Part shown: one piece after another, positions 6,679 to 15,534 of the stretch
Position numbering within the stretch: the stretch's first letter is position 1
How the letters are laid out: the number at the start of each line of letters is the position of its first letter
NCBI GenBank assembly: GCA_937867305.1
Contig: CALMKJ010000025.1
Span: 76,196-137,773, forward strand
Direction of reading: 5' to 3'
From: an uncultured Ectothiorhodospiraceae bacterium
GTDB lineage: Bacteria; Pseudomonadota; Gammaproteobacteria; JAABTG01
Length of the DNA stretch: 61,578 nt
The notes under the pieces: model-generated
Seen by the model: only the letters and a program-made list of their open reading frames with translations
Database searches by the model: none
What the model was told of the DNA's origin: nothing
Program-made: the position numbers and the translations under genes

Positions 6679-9110
6679 GCCGGGGGTCCCTCGCTCGCGA
6701 GCAGGTCGAGCACCGTCAACGCGGTCGCCTTGGGGGAGAAGCCCCGGCTCTCGTCCGTGGCGAGGATCGGTCCGACGCAAGCGGGGCAGCCGGACCGGCA
6801 GGGACATCCCGCGACCAGCGACCGGGCGCGATTCACGATTTCCCCGGCCTGTTGGAAGAGCGGGGCGGACAGGCCGATCCCGCCGGGGTAGTTGTCGTAC
6901 AGGAACACGGTGGGGCGGAAGGGTGCCGCCGGGACCTCTCCCTGAGCGGTCGGGTCGCCCGTCGCGAAGGCCCGCAGCTCCCCCCGGCCGCCCGTGCCCA
7001 CCGTCGCGAACCACGTGGACTCGCTGTCCCCGACGGCGCGCCCCAGGTCCCTCGGCTCGGACATGCTCAGGACGGCGGCCACGAAGTGCATGGCGTGGGC
7101 CGCGCCGAGGAACCCGTCCAGGGCCTGCTGGCGCGAGGGGAAGGCCACCTCCAGGGCGTCGGGTGAGACGGTCCACCAGACCGCGGTCGTGTGCAGCTCC
7201 TGGTCCGGCAGGTTGACGTTGCCGTACCCGACGTTCTCATGGGTGTAGTAGCGGATCTTCTTGTAGCCGGCGACCCGCCGCACCAGATGGACCTCTCCGT
7301 GGGCCGTCCGGGCCCGGGTGCCGGGGTGGCCCTCGAACTCCTCCAGGACCTTGAGCCGGGTGTAGTCGATCGCGTCGGTGTAATAGTCGGCCTCGGTCCT
7401 GCGCACGAAGGCCTTGCGACCCACCCAGTCGAGCCGCTCGACCTGCCAGGGCTGGGCCTGGACCATGTAGATCGCGCCCTCGTAGAGCGTCATCGCGGCC
7501 CCCGAGTAGTCGACCTCCGCGATGACCTTCTTGCCCCCGTCGGTCACGTCGACGACCACGAAATTGCCCTCGGCCACCGAGCGCAGGCTGACGGCGTTGG
7601 CAGGATAGCTGTCGGCCATCCAGTGCCAGCGCCCCCCTTCGTGATGCAGCACCTGCTGTTCGGCGAGGTACGCGAGCAGCGCGCCCACGTCCCGGCCCCC
7701 GAAGGCCTCCCCGTCGGCGAACGGCAGCTCGAAGGCCGCGCAGCGCACGTGGTCGAGCAGGATGAGCAGTTGGTCGGGGTCGATGCGGGCGTGCTCGGGG
7801 GATGCGCCGAGGAGGAACTCGGGCTCGCGCACCAGGAACTGGTCCAGGGGCTGGCTCGAAGCGACGAGCACCCCGAGCGACGGACGGTTGCGGCGCCCGG
7901 CCCGCCCCAGGCGCTGCCAGGTGCCGGCGATCGTCCCCGGATACCCGTTCAGGACGCAGACGTCGAGCGCGCCGATGTCCACCCCGAGCTCCAGCGCCGA
8001 GGTAGCGACCACGCAGTCGACCGTGCCCGCCCGCAGGTCCTTCTCCGTCGCCCGCCGTTCGGTGGGCAGGTAGCCCCCGCGATAGGCGCGCACCCGCGGG
8101 GGGCGGCGGGGGTCGCGGTCGAAGGTGTCCTTCAGGTACTTGGTCAGCACCTCCACCATCAGGCGCGTCTGGGCGAAGACGATGGTCTTGAGCCCGGATT
8201 TCACGGCCATGCGTGCGATGCGCGCGGTCTGGGAGCGGGCCGAGGCGCGGATCCCCAGGTCGGGGTTCACCACCGGGGGATTCCACAGCAGCACGTGCCG
8301 GCGCCCCCGGGGCGCGCCGCTCTCGGTGACGCTCGCCACCGCGGCCCCGACGAGGCGCTCGGCGAGCTCCTGGGGGTTCGCGATGGTCGCGGAGGTCAGC
8401 ACGAAGATCGGCTCACTGCCGTAGAACCGGCAGACCCGGGTGAGCCGGCGCAGCACGTTCGCCACGTGGGCGCCGAACACCCCCCGGTAGGTGTGCAGCT
8501 CGTCGACCACCACGTAACGCAGCTGCTCGAAGAACTGCGCCCACTTGGTATGGTGGGGGAGGATCCCCTGGTGCAGCATGTCGGGGTTGGTGACGACCAC
8601 GTCGCCGCGCGTGCGCACGGCCTTGCGCGCGTCGCCCGGCGTGTCCCCGTCGAAGGTGAAGGCGCGCACGCCGAGCCCGCCGGCCCGACTCAGCTCGGTC
8701 AGCTCGGCGACCTGATCCTGGGAGAGGGCCTTGGTGGGGAACAGGTACAGAGCCTTCGCGCCCTCGGTGAGGGCGGCGTGCAGGGCCGGGAGGTTGTAGC
8801 AGAGGGTCTTGCCCGAAGCGGTGGGTGTGACGACCACCGTGTGGTGGCCGGCCCGCACGTGGTCCCACGCCTCGCGCTGGTGACTGTAGAGCCGACTGAC
8901 GCCACGCTCCCTCAGGGCCGCTGCAAGGCGTGGCTCCAGCTCCGGAGGCAGGTCCGCGTAACGCCCGGCTGCTTCGGGCTGCACCTGCTCGCCCGTGATT
9001 CGGGCCCGGTAGCGGCGCTTGAGCCCGGCGACCAGGGAGTCCACGTCGCCTGCCGGGAGCGGGCCTTCGTCCTCGGGGTCCGCCGGCTCTTCCAACAAGG
9101 CGTCGAGCAT
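6675..9110 (-). CDS. MrfA/YprA-like DEAD/DEAH-box helicase with C-terminal DUF1998 zinc motif
   Basis: An 811-residue superfamily 2 helicase. Visible motifs are Walker A (TPTASGKT, about residue 100), the DEAH-like VVDELH, SAT-type TSATIANP, TSALELGVDIG and motif VI QRLGRAGR. The C-terminal third is the DUF1998 region ending in four close cysteines (CPCRSGCPACVG), matching the zinc-binding cluster of B. subtilis MrfA. The order helicase then MrfB-like exonuclease with a 4-nt overlap reproduces the mrfAB operon of nucleotide excision repair of crosslink-type damage. ATG 9110 is used; the open frame continues upstream but into the divergent promoter region. Confidence 0.9.
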   Translation of the reverse strand: MLDALLEEPADPEDEGPLPAGDVDSLVAGLKRRYRARITGEQVQPEAAGRYADLPPELEPRLAAALRERGVSRLYSHQREAWDHVRAGHHTVVVTPTASGKTLCYNLPALHAALTEGAKALYLFPTKALSQDQVAELTELSRAGGLGVRAFTFDGDTPGDARKAVRTRGDVVVTNPDMLHQGILPHHTKWAQFFEQLRYVVVDELHTYRGVFGAHVANVLRRLTRVCRFYGSEPIFVLTSATIANPQELAERLVGAAVASVTESGAPRGRRHVLLWNPPVVNPDLGIRASARSQTARIARMAVKSGLKTIVFAQTRLMVEVLTKYLKDTFDRDPRRPPRVRAYRGGYLPTERRATEKDLRAGTVDCVVATSALELGVDIGALDVCVLNGYPGTIAGTWQRLGRAGRRNRPSLGVLVASSQPLDQFLVREPEFLLGASPEHARIDPDQLLILLDHVRCAAFELPFADGEAFGGRDVGALLAYLAEQQVLHHEGGRWHWMADSYPANAVSLRSVAEGNFVVVDVTDGGKKVIAEVDYSGAAMTLYEGAIYMVQAQPWQVERLDWVGRKAFVRRTEADYYTDAIDYTRLKVLEEFEGHPGTRARTAHGEVHLVRRVAGYKKIRYYTHENVGYGNVNLPDQELHTTAVWWTVSPDALEVAFPSRQQALDGFLGAAHAMHFVAAVLSMSEPRDLGRAVGDSESTWFATVGTGGRGELRAFATGDPTAQGEVPAAPFRPTVFLYDNYPGGIGLSAPLFQQAGEIVNRARSLVAGCPCRSGCPACVGPILATDESRGFSPKATALTVLDLLASEGPPA

Positions 9111-9258
9111 GACGGGTTTCCGATTCGTTCTCCCTGCCCGGCACGAGTGTAGTGAAGGGCTTGCGGGCCCGCAAGCGCCGGAATCGGCTGCCTTGCCGGG
9201 GGTCCCTGGGTTATCCTGCGACATCACCGCGCCGCGGTCCGGTGCGGCGGCAGCGACC

Positions 9259-9870
9259 GTGGGGGACAGCTTGGGAGGCGAGGGGACGGAGGTCGTGCTG
9301 CTGGAGCACCCGGACAGCCCCCCCGGCCCGGTGCAGGGGCTGCGGGCCCGGGTGCTCGTGCAAGGCGGGCGCCGGCTCGGTCTGGTGTTCCGGCTCGAGG
9401 GAGCCCTGGAAGGGCTGCGCCTGCCCCCGCCCGGTCTCGCGCGGCGGGGCGACCGCCTCTGGGAACACACCTGCTTCGAGGTCTTCCTGGCGCCCGCGGG
9501 GTCTGCCGCGTACCACGAGGTCAATCTCTCGCCTTCGGGGGAATGGGCCGAGTACCCGTTCCTGAGCTATCGCGAGCGTGGTCCGGCGGGGCCGCCCCTG
9601 GCCCCGGGGCTCGAGACTTCCACGGTGCCGGGGTGCCTCGAGCTGGCGGTCTCCCTGGACCTCGGCCGGCTGCCCCTGCTGGCGGGGGCCTCGTCCCTGC
9701 GGGTGGGCCTTTCCGCGGTGACGGAGGACGCCGCGGGGCGACTGTCCCACTGGGCGCTGCGCCACCCGCCCGGGAGACCGGACTTTCACCGGATGGAGGC
9801 CTTCGCGCTGGCACTGGACGTCGGCCAGCCCGTACCCGCCACGGGTCCCGGGGCAGGGAGGGGAGGATGA
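9259..9870 (+). CDS. DOMON-like domain protein
   Basis: A protein of about 200 residues with the signature of the bacterial DOMON-like family: an N-terminal LLEHPDSPP strand, LVFRLEG, RRGDRLWEHTCFEVFLAP, YHEVNLSPSGEWAEYPF and the late LSHWALRHPPGRPDFH. Related domains bind heme or sugars; for this cytoplasmic version the ligand is not known. The start is uncertain: GTG 9259, TTG 9271 and GTG 9295 are all in frame, and the last has GGAGG only two bases away. Its stop overlaps the ATG of the DUF1343 gene (ATGA), a pairing that suggests a shared pathway. Confidence 0.78.
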   Translation: MGDSLGGEGTEVVLLEHPDSPPGPVQGLRARVLVQGGRRLGLVFRLEGALEGLRLPPPGLARRGDRLWEHTCFEVFLAPAGSAAYHEVNLSPSGEWAEYPFLSYRERGPAGPPLAPGLETSTVPGCLELAVSLDLGRLPLLAGASSLRVGLSAVTEDAAGRLSHWALRHPPGRPDFHRMEAFALALDVGQPVPATGPGAGRGG

Positions 9871-11072
9871 GGTTCGGCATCGACCGTCTGCTGGAGGAGC
9901 CGGCGCTGCGCGCTCCGCTCGCGAATCGCCGGGTTGCCCTGCTCGCCCACCCGGCCTCGGTCACGCGGGACCTGCGGCACTCCTTCGACGCCCTCGCCGC
10001 GCTGGGCGACCTGCGCGTCACTGTCGCCTTCGGTCCGCAGCACGGCCTGCGCGGCGACAAGCAGGACAACATGGTGGAGTCCCCGGACTTCACCGACCCC
10101 GTGCACGGCGTGCCCGTGTTCAGCCTCTACGGCGAGGTGCGGCGCCCCACGCCCGAGATGATGGACGCATTCGACGTGCTCCTGGTGGACCTCCAGGACC
10201 TGGGCTGCCGCGTCTACACCTTCGTCACCACCCTGCGTTACGTGCTCGAGGCCGCTGCCCGGCACGGAAAGGCCGTTTGGGTCCTGGACCGGCCGAATCC
10301 GGTGGGGCGCCGGGTCGAAGGGTTGCGCCTGCGCCCCGGGTGGGAGAGCTTCGTCGGCGCCGGGGCGCTGCCCATGCGCCACGGCCTGACCCTGGGAGAG
10401 CTGGGGCGTTGGCTCGTCGCCGAGCTGGGACTGGACGTGGAGTACGAGGTCGTGACCCTGGAGGGGTGGGACCCCGGCGGGGGCCCCGGCTTCGGCTGGC
10501 CCCTGGGGGAGAGGGTCTGGGTCAACCCGAGCCCCAACGCCCCCAACCTCTGGATGGCGCGCTGCTACCCGGGGACCGTCCTCCTGGAGGGGACGACCCT
10601 CTCGGAGGGGAGGGGCACGACACGCCCGCTGGAACTCCTGGGGGCACCGGACCTCGTCCCGCGCCAGCTGATCGGCGCGATGCACGCCCTGGCCCCCCAG
10701 TGGCTGCGGGGCTGCCGGCTGCGCGAATGCTGGTTCGAGCCGACCTTCCACAAGCACTCCGGCAGGCTGTGCGCCGGTGTCCAGATCCACGTGGACGACG
10801 GCGCCTACGTGCCCGGGGACTTCCGGCCGTGGCGTTTGGTGGCCCTGGCGCTGAAGGCGGTTCGAGCCCTGCGGGGCGACCGGGAGCTCTGGCGCCGGTT
10901 TGCCTACGAGTACGAGTACGAGCGCCTCGCCATCGACGTGATCAACGGCGGCGAGACCCTGCGGGAATGGGTGGAGGACCCGGCCAGCTCCCCGGGCGAC
11001 CTGGAGGCCCTGGCGCGGGCCGACGAGGCCTCCTGGCTCGAGGAGCGCGAGGCCGTGCTCCTCTACCGCTGA
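9867..11072 (+). CDS. DUF1343/NamZ-like exo-beta-N-acetylmuramidase family protein
   Basis: A 401-residue protein covering the DUF1343 family (PF07075) end to end. Landmarks are VALLAHPASV near residue 24, GPQHGLRGDKQDN, VFSLYGEVRRPT, LLVDLQDLGCRVYTF, VLDRPNPVG, LPMRHGLTLGE, PSPNAPNL, EGTTLSEGRGTTRPLELLGAP and the C-terminal FEYE-like block. In Bacillus subtilis and Tannerella the family member NamZ removes MurNAc from the non-reducing end of peptidoglycan fragments. No signal peptide is present, so a cytoplasmic role in muropeptide recycling is likelier than wall lysis. Translation is coupled to the DOMON-like gene by the 4-nt overlap. Confidence 0.88.
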   Translation: MRFGIDRLLEEPALRAPLANRRVALLAHPASVTRDLRHSFDALAALGDLRVTVAFGPQHGLRGDKQDNMVESPDFTDPVHGVPVFSLYGEVRRPTPEMMDAFDVLLVDLQDLGCRVYTFVTTLRYVLEAAARHGKAVWVLDRPNPVGRRVEGLRLRPGWESFVGAGALPMRHGLTLGELGRWLVAELGLDVEYEVVTLEGWDPGGGPGFGWPLGERVWVNPSPNAPNLWMARCYPGTVLLEGTTLSEGRGTTRPLELLGAPDLVPRQLIGAMHALAPQWLRGCRLRECWFEPTFHKHSGRLCAGVQIHVDDGAYVPGDFRPWRLVALALKAVRALRGDRELWRRFAYEYEYERLAIDVINGGETLREWVEDPASSPGDLEALARADEASWLEEREAVLLYR

Positions 11073-11100
11073 CGCCGAGGCTCGAAGGGGCTTGCGCGGG

Positions 11101-11397
11101 TCAGACTCGGCGCGCCGTTGCGGCCGTATGCCTCGCGAGGGGGGTGCGGACCCTTCGAGTCCGGGGTGCGTGCTCCCGGTGGTCTCCGGCGAGGAGGGTG
11201 ACCCCCAGGAGCAGCGTTCCCACCAGCACTGCCGCCTGGTAGAGGCCTCCGACGTCCGTACAGTGGGTATCGCTGCAGACCACCCGGGCGAGGTCGTCCC
11301 CGGTGCCCCCGAGTCCCCATAGGCCTGCGCTGAGGATTCCGGTGCCGAGGCCGCCCAGGGCGAATCTGACCGTTGCGCCGATGCCTCGCGTTCTCAT
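11101..11397 (-). CDS. Small two-helix membrane protein, unknown function
   Basis: A 98-residue protein with two hydrophobic segments (about residues 9-28 and 51-68) separated by a short loop holding two cysteines (CSDTHC). The C-terminal 30 residues are Arg/His-rich and probably cytoplasmic. A strong ribosome site, AGGAGGT, lies six bases before ATG 11397, which supports a real gene. I do not recognise the family. It is convergent with the NamZ-like gene and downstream of the thioredoxin-like gene on the same strand. Confidence 0.6.
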   Translation of the reverse strand: MRTRGIGATVRFALGGLGTGILSAGLWGLGGTGDDLARVVCSDTHCTDVGGLYQAAVLVGTLLLGVTLLAGDHREHAPRTRRVRTPLARHTAATARRV

Positions 11398-11461
11398 GCC
11401 GCTACCTCCTGCGTGGATACGCAGGTTATCGGCAGGGCCCGCCGGGACCGGAGGGCTTGTG

Positions 11462-11815
11462 TCAACGCTCCGCGAAGATCAGGCCGTAGGGCCGGTCCAG
11501 CCCCGAGCGGATCTCTTCGAGCCCGACGCTGCGTCCCCAGCGCCGCCACTCACGACCCTCGAAGAACCCGATCATCGTCGGGACCGAGAACACCTGGTAT
11601 TGCCCTGCCGCGTCCGGCAGGGCGGCGCAGTCGACGTAAAGGCCGGAGAGGCGGGGGAAATCCCGCGCCAGCAGCTCGGCGACCTTGGGGCGCAGCGCCT
11701 GGCAGACCCGGCAGTCCGGGGTGCTGAAGTAGACGAGCACGGCCGGTTGCGCCGCGAGGAGCGCGTGCAGCTCGGCGAGGCTGCCGACGGGGAGCAGGTC
11801 ACCCGCGGGGGTCAT
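11462..11815 (-). CDS. Thioredoxin-like protein with CRVC active site
   Basis: A 117-residue thioredoxin fold: VLVYFSTPDCRVCQALRPKVAELL carries a CxxC motif (CRVC) at the end of strand 1, followed by LYVDCA and the cis-Pro loop FSVPTMIGF. There is no signal peptide, so it is likely a cytoplasmic thiol-disulphide protein. CRVC differs from the CGPC of canonical thioredoxin, which would shift the redox potential. It starts 25 bases after the stop of the RCK-containing antiporter gene on the same strand, so a link to redox control of that transporter is possible but unproven. Confidence 0.85.
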   Translation of the reverse strand: MTPAGDLLPVGSLAELHALLAAQPAVLVYFSTPDCRVCQALRPKVAELLARDFPRLSGLYVDCAALPDAAGQYQVFSVPTMIGFFEGREWRRWGRSVGLEEIRSGLDRPYGLIFAER

Positions 11816-11840
11816 GCGCGCCGCCCGGGGCGCAGGACCC

Positions 11841-13814
11841 TCATCCGTGCACCAGCCGTTGCTCGGCCTGGGCGAGGTCCTCGGCCGGGCCCTGCAGGAC
11901 CACCGCGTCTCCAGCGCGAAGGGTCATCCCGGGACTGGGCTCTTCGCCGCGGATGTCGCCCCGGCGCACGGCGAACACGGTGACCGGGCCTCCCGGAACG
12001 CCAAAATCCGCCAGGGTGCGCCCGACGGCGGGGCTCTCGGCCGGAATCACGACAGTGTGCAACTGGTGGGGGTCGGGGTGCTCGACGCTGCGCGGCTCGT
12101 CTCCGTGGAACACCCCCCGCAGGCGCCGGTAGTGGTCGTGGCGGGCGGCCTCCACCAGACGCAGGACCTCCTCCGGCGCGACACCGAGCCTCTGCAGGAG
12201 ATGGGTGGCCAGCATCATGCTTGCCTCGACCGACTCCGGCACCACCACGGACGCACCTGCCAGCTCGAGCTCCTCCATGTGGGAGTCGTCGTGGGTGCGC
12301 ACCACGACCGGCAGACTGGGCTGCAGCGCCCGGCAGGCGTGGATGATGCGGGTGGAGGTCTGGGCGTCGTCGAACGTGACGACCACGGCTCGGGCTCGGG
12401 AGATGCCTGCGGCCTCCAGGACTTCCCGGTGCGTGCTGTCACCGAAGAAGACCTGCTCGCCGGCCTCCCAGGCCTCGCGAATCAGCGTCGCGTCGAGGTC
12501 GAGACCCACGTACGGGATGTCCTCCTGGCGCAGGAAGGCCGCCAGGTTCTGGCCGATGCGTCCGAACCCGCAGATCACCACGTGCCCGCTCACGTCCCGC
12601 AGGGCCTCGGTGATCTGTCGTGAGGTGACTGCCCGGCCCTGCAGGTAGGAGACGGCGCAGAATCGATCGGCAAGGGGGCCGTTCTGCCGGATGAGGAACG
12701 GGGCGAGCAGCATGCTGAACAGCATCGCGGCCAGCACGGGCTGGGTCTGTTCGGCGGAGAGCACCTGCTGGCCGACGGCGAGCGTGAGCAGGGCAAACCC
12801 GAATTCTCCTCCCTGAGCGAGCACCACCCCCGTGCGCAGGGCGACCCCGGGCTCGTAGCCGACAAGGCGCGTGAGCAGGGCGATCAGGAGGCCCTTGCCC
12901 ACGACCAGGCCGAAGAGGATCACGGCGGTGGCCTTCCAGACCCCGGGCAGCGCCACGGGGTTGAGCTGGGCCCCTACGGTGATGAAGAAGATGGCGAGCA
13001 GTACGTCCCGGAAGGGCCGGATGTCCGCCTCCACCTGATGACGGTACTCGGTCTCGCCCAGCATCATCCCGGCGAGGAAGGCGCCGAGGGCGAGGGAGAG
13101 GCCGGCCAGGCCGGTGCCCCAGGCGGCGGCGAGCGCCAGCAGGACCACGGCCAGGGTGAAGATCTCGGCCGAGTGTGCGCTGGCGACGGCGTGGAGCAGC
13201 GGCCGCAGCATCCATCGTCCGAGGGCCCACATCACCACCAGGGCGGCCACCCCCTTCAGCAAGGCGATCCCCAGGACCCCCGCCAACGAGTCGGCCGTCC
13301 CGCCGGCGAGCAGCGGAATCGCCACGAGAAACGGCACTGCCGCCAGGTCCTGGGACAGGAGTACCGCCAGGGCGACCCGCCCGTGGCGGGACTGCATCTC
13401 GAGCTGGTCCCGCAACTGGCGGACGACGAGTGCGGTGGACGACATGGCGAGCGCGCCGCCCACCACCAACGCACCCTCCCAGGGGAGTCCCAGGAGCCAG
13501 GAGGCCACACCGAACAGGGTGGTGGACAGGAGCACCTGTGCGGTTCCGAGCCCGAAGACCTCGCGCCGCAGGGTCAGCAGACGGGGAATCGAGATCTCGA
13601 GGCCGATCGTGAAGAGCAGGAACACCACGCCGACCTCCGCCATGAAGGCGATCACGTCGCTCGCCGGGATCCAGCCGAGGGCGTGAGGCCCGGCGACGAG
13701 GCCGACGATCAGGTACCCGAGCAGTGGCGGCAGATGCAACCGACGCACCGCCCATGCGGTGGGCAGGGACAGGGTCAGGAGCACCATCATGTCCCGGAGC
13801 AGGTCGTGGGTCAC
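11841..13814 (-). CDS. CPA2-family cation:proton antiporter with TrkA-N/TrkA-C domains (KefB/YbaL-like)
   Basis: A 657-residue protein. Residues 1 to about 385 form 11-13 membrane helices of the Na+/H+ exchanger fold (PF00999), with LLFTIGLEIS, LSSTALVVRQL, LSQDLAAVP and VLAQGGEFGF. Around residue 410 an RCK/TrkA-N Rossmann domain begins (VVICGFGRIGQNLAAFL), followed from about 570 by a TrkA-C domain. This architecture is that of KefB/KefC and YbaL, which exchange K+ or Na+ for protons and are gated by nucleotides or glutathione adducts. No Kef-type ancillary KefF/KefG gene is beside it; a thioredoxin-like gene is downstream instead. Confidence 0.9.
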   Translation of the reverse strand: MTHDLLRDMMVLLTLSLPTAWAVRRLHLPPLLGYLIVGLVAGPHALGWIPASDVIAFMAEVGVVFLLFTIGLEISIPRLLTLRREVFGLGTAQVLLSTTLFGVASWLLGLPWEGALVVGGALAMSSTALVVRQLRDQLEMQSRHGRVALAVLLSQDLAAVPFLVAIPLLAGGTADSLAGVLGIALLKGVAALVVMWALGRWMLRPLLHAVASAHSAEIFTLAVVLLALAAAWGTGLAGLSLALGAFLAGMMLGETEYRHQVEADIRPFRDVLLAIFFITVGAQLNPVALPGVWKATAVILFGLVVGKGLLIALLTRLVGYEPGVALRTGVVLAQGGEFGFALLTLAVGQQVLSAEQTQPVLAAMLFSMLLAPFLIRQNGPLADRFCAVSYLQGRAVTSRQITEALRDVSGHVVICGFGRIGQNLAAFLRQEDIPYVGLDLDATLIREAWEAGEQVFFGDSTHREVLEAAGISRARAVVVTFDDAQTSTRIIHACRALQPSLPVVVRTHDDSHMEELELAGASVVVPESVEASMMLATHLLQRLGVAPEEVLRLVEAARHDHYRRLRGVFHGDEPRSVEHPDPHQLHTVVIPAESPAVGRTLADFGVPGGPVTVFAVRRGDIRGEEPSPGMTLRAGDAVVLQGPAEDLAQAEQRLVHG

Positions 13815-13884
13815 TTCAGGGCTCCGTGCCTTGGACTACGAAAGGGAGGCGCACGCAGGCGAGACGGACCGGCCGCGGTCTCCG

Positions 13885-13907
13885 GCTCCCCGAGGCTCAC
13901 GGGGAGC
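13885..13907 (-). terminator. Stem-loop between cimA and the antiporter gene
   Basis: An 8-bp inverted repeat GCTCCCCG / CGGGGAGC around a 7-nt loop lies about 10 bases past the stop of cimA in the 100-base gap before the next minus-strand gene. It probably ends or attenuates the cimA transcript. No T-run follows, so the call is tentative. Confidence 0.4.
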
Positions 13908-13914
13908 ACGGCCG

Positions 13915-15519
13915 TCAGGCCGGTTCGGTCTGCAAGGACAGGGGCGAGCCGTTGCCGAAGACGCCCCGTGAGGCGAAGAGGGCGTACTCCATGCTGTCCG
14001 AGAGCGCCTGCCAACTCGCCTCGATGATGTTCGGGCTCGCCCCGACCGTGGTCCAGGTGTCCTCGCCGCTCTGGAAGTCGATCAGCACCCGCACCGTCGC
14101 GGCGGTGCCGCGGTCGCTGTTGAGGATGCGGACCTTGTAGTCGGTCAGGCGGACGTCCCGCAGTTCGGGGTAGACGTCCGACAGGGCGTCGTGCAAGGCG
14201 CTGCCGAGCGCGTCCACCGGCCCGCTGCCTTCGGCGGCCGTGAGCTTGACCCGGTCGCCGATGCGAACCTTCACGGTCGCCTCGGCGAGGAGTCCGCGCC
14301 CGAGGCGGTGCTCGGTCACCACCATGAAGTCGACCAGCTCGAAGGGTGCCCGGTACTCCTGGCGGGTGCGGTAGAGCATCAGGTCGACCGATGCCTCCGC
14401 CGCCTCGAAGGTGAAGCCGCGGTGCTCCAGTTCCTTGATCTGGTGCAGCACGCGCTGGGCATCCTCGCGATTGACCTGCAGCCCGTGGGCGCGCGCCTGG
14501 TAGAGCAGATTGCCGCGGCCGGAGAGTTCGGAGACGACCGCCCGGGGCTCGTTGCCCACCAGGGCGGGGTCCACGTGCTGATAGCTTTCGACACGCTTCA
14601 GGACGGCCGCCACGTGGATGCCGCCCTTGTGGGCGAAGGCGCTCTCCCCCACGTAGGGGGCGTGATCGTCGTGCTTGAGGTTGGCGACCTCCGCCACGTA
14701 GCGGGACAAACGCGTTAGCCCGCGCAGCTGTTCCGGGCTCATCACCTCGAGGCCCATCTTGAGCTGCAGGTCGGGAATGATGGCGGAGAGATCGGCGTTG
14801 CCGACGCGCTCCCCGTAGCCGTTGATCGTGCCCTGCACCTGCACACAGCCGGCGCGCACCGCCGCGAGCGAATTCGCGACCGCGCACCCGCCGTCGTTGT
14901 GCACGTGGATGGCGAGCGGCGTGTCGAAGCGCTCGCGCACCGCGCGGACGATGTCCTCGACCTCCCACGGCAGGCTGCCCCCGTTGGTGTCGCAGAGCAC
15001 CAGGAAGTCCGCGCCCGCCTCCGCCGCCGCGGCGAGGGTCCGCAGGGCGTATTCCGGATTGGCCTTGTAGCCGTCGAAGAAGTGCTCGGCGTCGAACATG
15101 ACCTCCTTGCCGAAGCCCTTCATGTGGGCGACGCTCTCGCCGATCATCGCGAGGTTCTCTTCGTGCGTCGTCTCCAGCACCTCGTTCACCTGGAAGTCCC
15201 AGCTCTTTCCGACCAGCGTGACCACGGGCGTTCCGGCGTCGAGGAGGGCCTTGAGGTTGGCGTCTTCGGCGCAGCGGATGCCCTTGCGGCGGGTGCTCCC
15301 GAACGCTGCCACGCGGGCCTGGGTCAGCCCGAGCTCGCCCAACCGCGAGAAGAACTCGGCGTCCTTCGGGTTCGAGCCGGGCCAGCCGCCTTCGATGTAG
15401 TGCACGCCGAACTGGTCGAGGCGGCGTGCGACGGCCAGCTTGTCGTCGCAGGACAGGGAAACGTCCGCGCGTTGGGTGCCATCGCGCAGGGTGGTGTCGT
15501 AGATCAGGATGCGGGTCAT
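13915..15519 (-). CDS. cimA: (R)-citramalate synthase
   Basis: A 534-residue enzyme of the isopropylmalate/citramalate synthase family. The N-terminal TIM-barrel opens with ILIYDTTLRDGTQRADVSLS and contains the metal-binding HVHNDGGCAVANS and the GTINGYGERVGNADL block typical of CimA rather than LeuA. A linker with GGIHVAAV and a C-terminal regulatory LeuA dimerisation domain (about residues 400-525) follow. It condenses pyruvate and acetyl-CoA to citramalate, feeding 2-oxobutyrate for isoleucine without threonine deaminase. An alternative reading as homocitrate synthase is disfavoured by length and motifs. Confidence 0.92.
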   Translation of the reverse strand: MTRILIYDTTLRDGTQRADVSLSCDDKLAVARRLDQFGVHYIEGGWPGSNPKDAEFFSRLGELGLTQARVAAFGSTRRKGIRCAEDANLKALLDAGTPVVTLVGKSWDFQVNEVLETTHEENLAMIGESVAHMKGFGKEVMFDAEHFFDGYKANPEYALRTLAAAAEAGADFLVLCDTNGGSLPWEVEDIVRAVRERFDTPLAIHVHNDGGCAVANSLAAVRAGCVQVQGTINGYGERVGNADLSAIIPDLQLKMGLEVMSPEQLRGLTRLSRYVAEVANLKHDDHAPYVGESAFAHKGGIHVAAVLKRVESYQHVDPALVGNEPRAVVSELSGRGNLLYQARAHGLQVNREDAQRVLHQIKELEHRGFTFEAAEASVDLMLYRTRQEYRAPFELVDFMVVTEHRLGRGLLAEATVKVRIGDRVKLTAAEGSGPVDALGSALHDALSDVYPELRDVRLTDYKVRILNSDRGTAATVRVLIDFQSGEDTWTTVGASPNIIEASWQALSDSMEYALFASRGVFGNGSPLSLQTEPA

Positions 15520-15534
15520 CGATCGGTCAGCCTG

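Noticed and set aside
7191-9152. 653-codon plus-strand frame opposite the MrfA-like helicase
   Set aside because: Shadow of a gene with clear helicase motifs; no recognisable domain or ribosome site.
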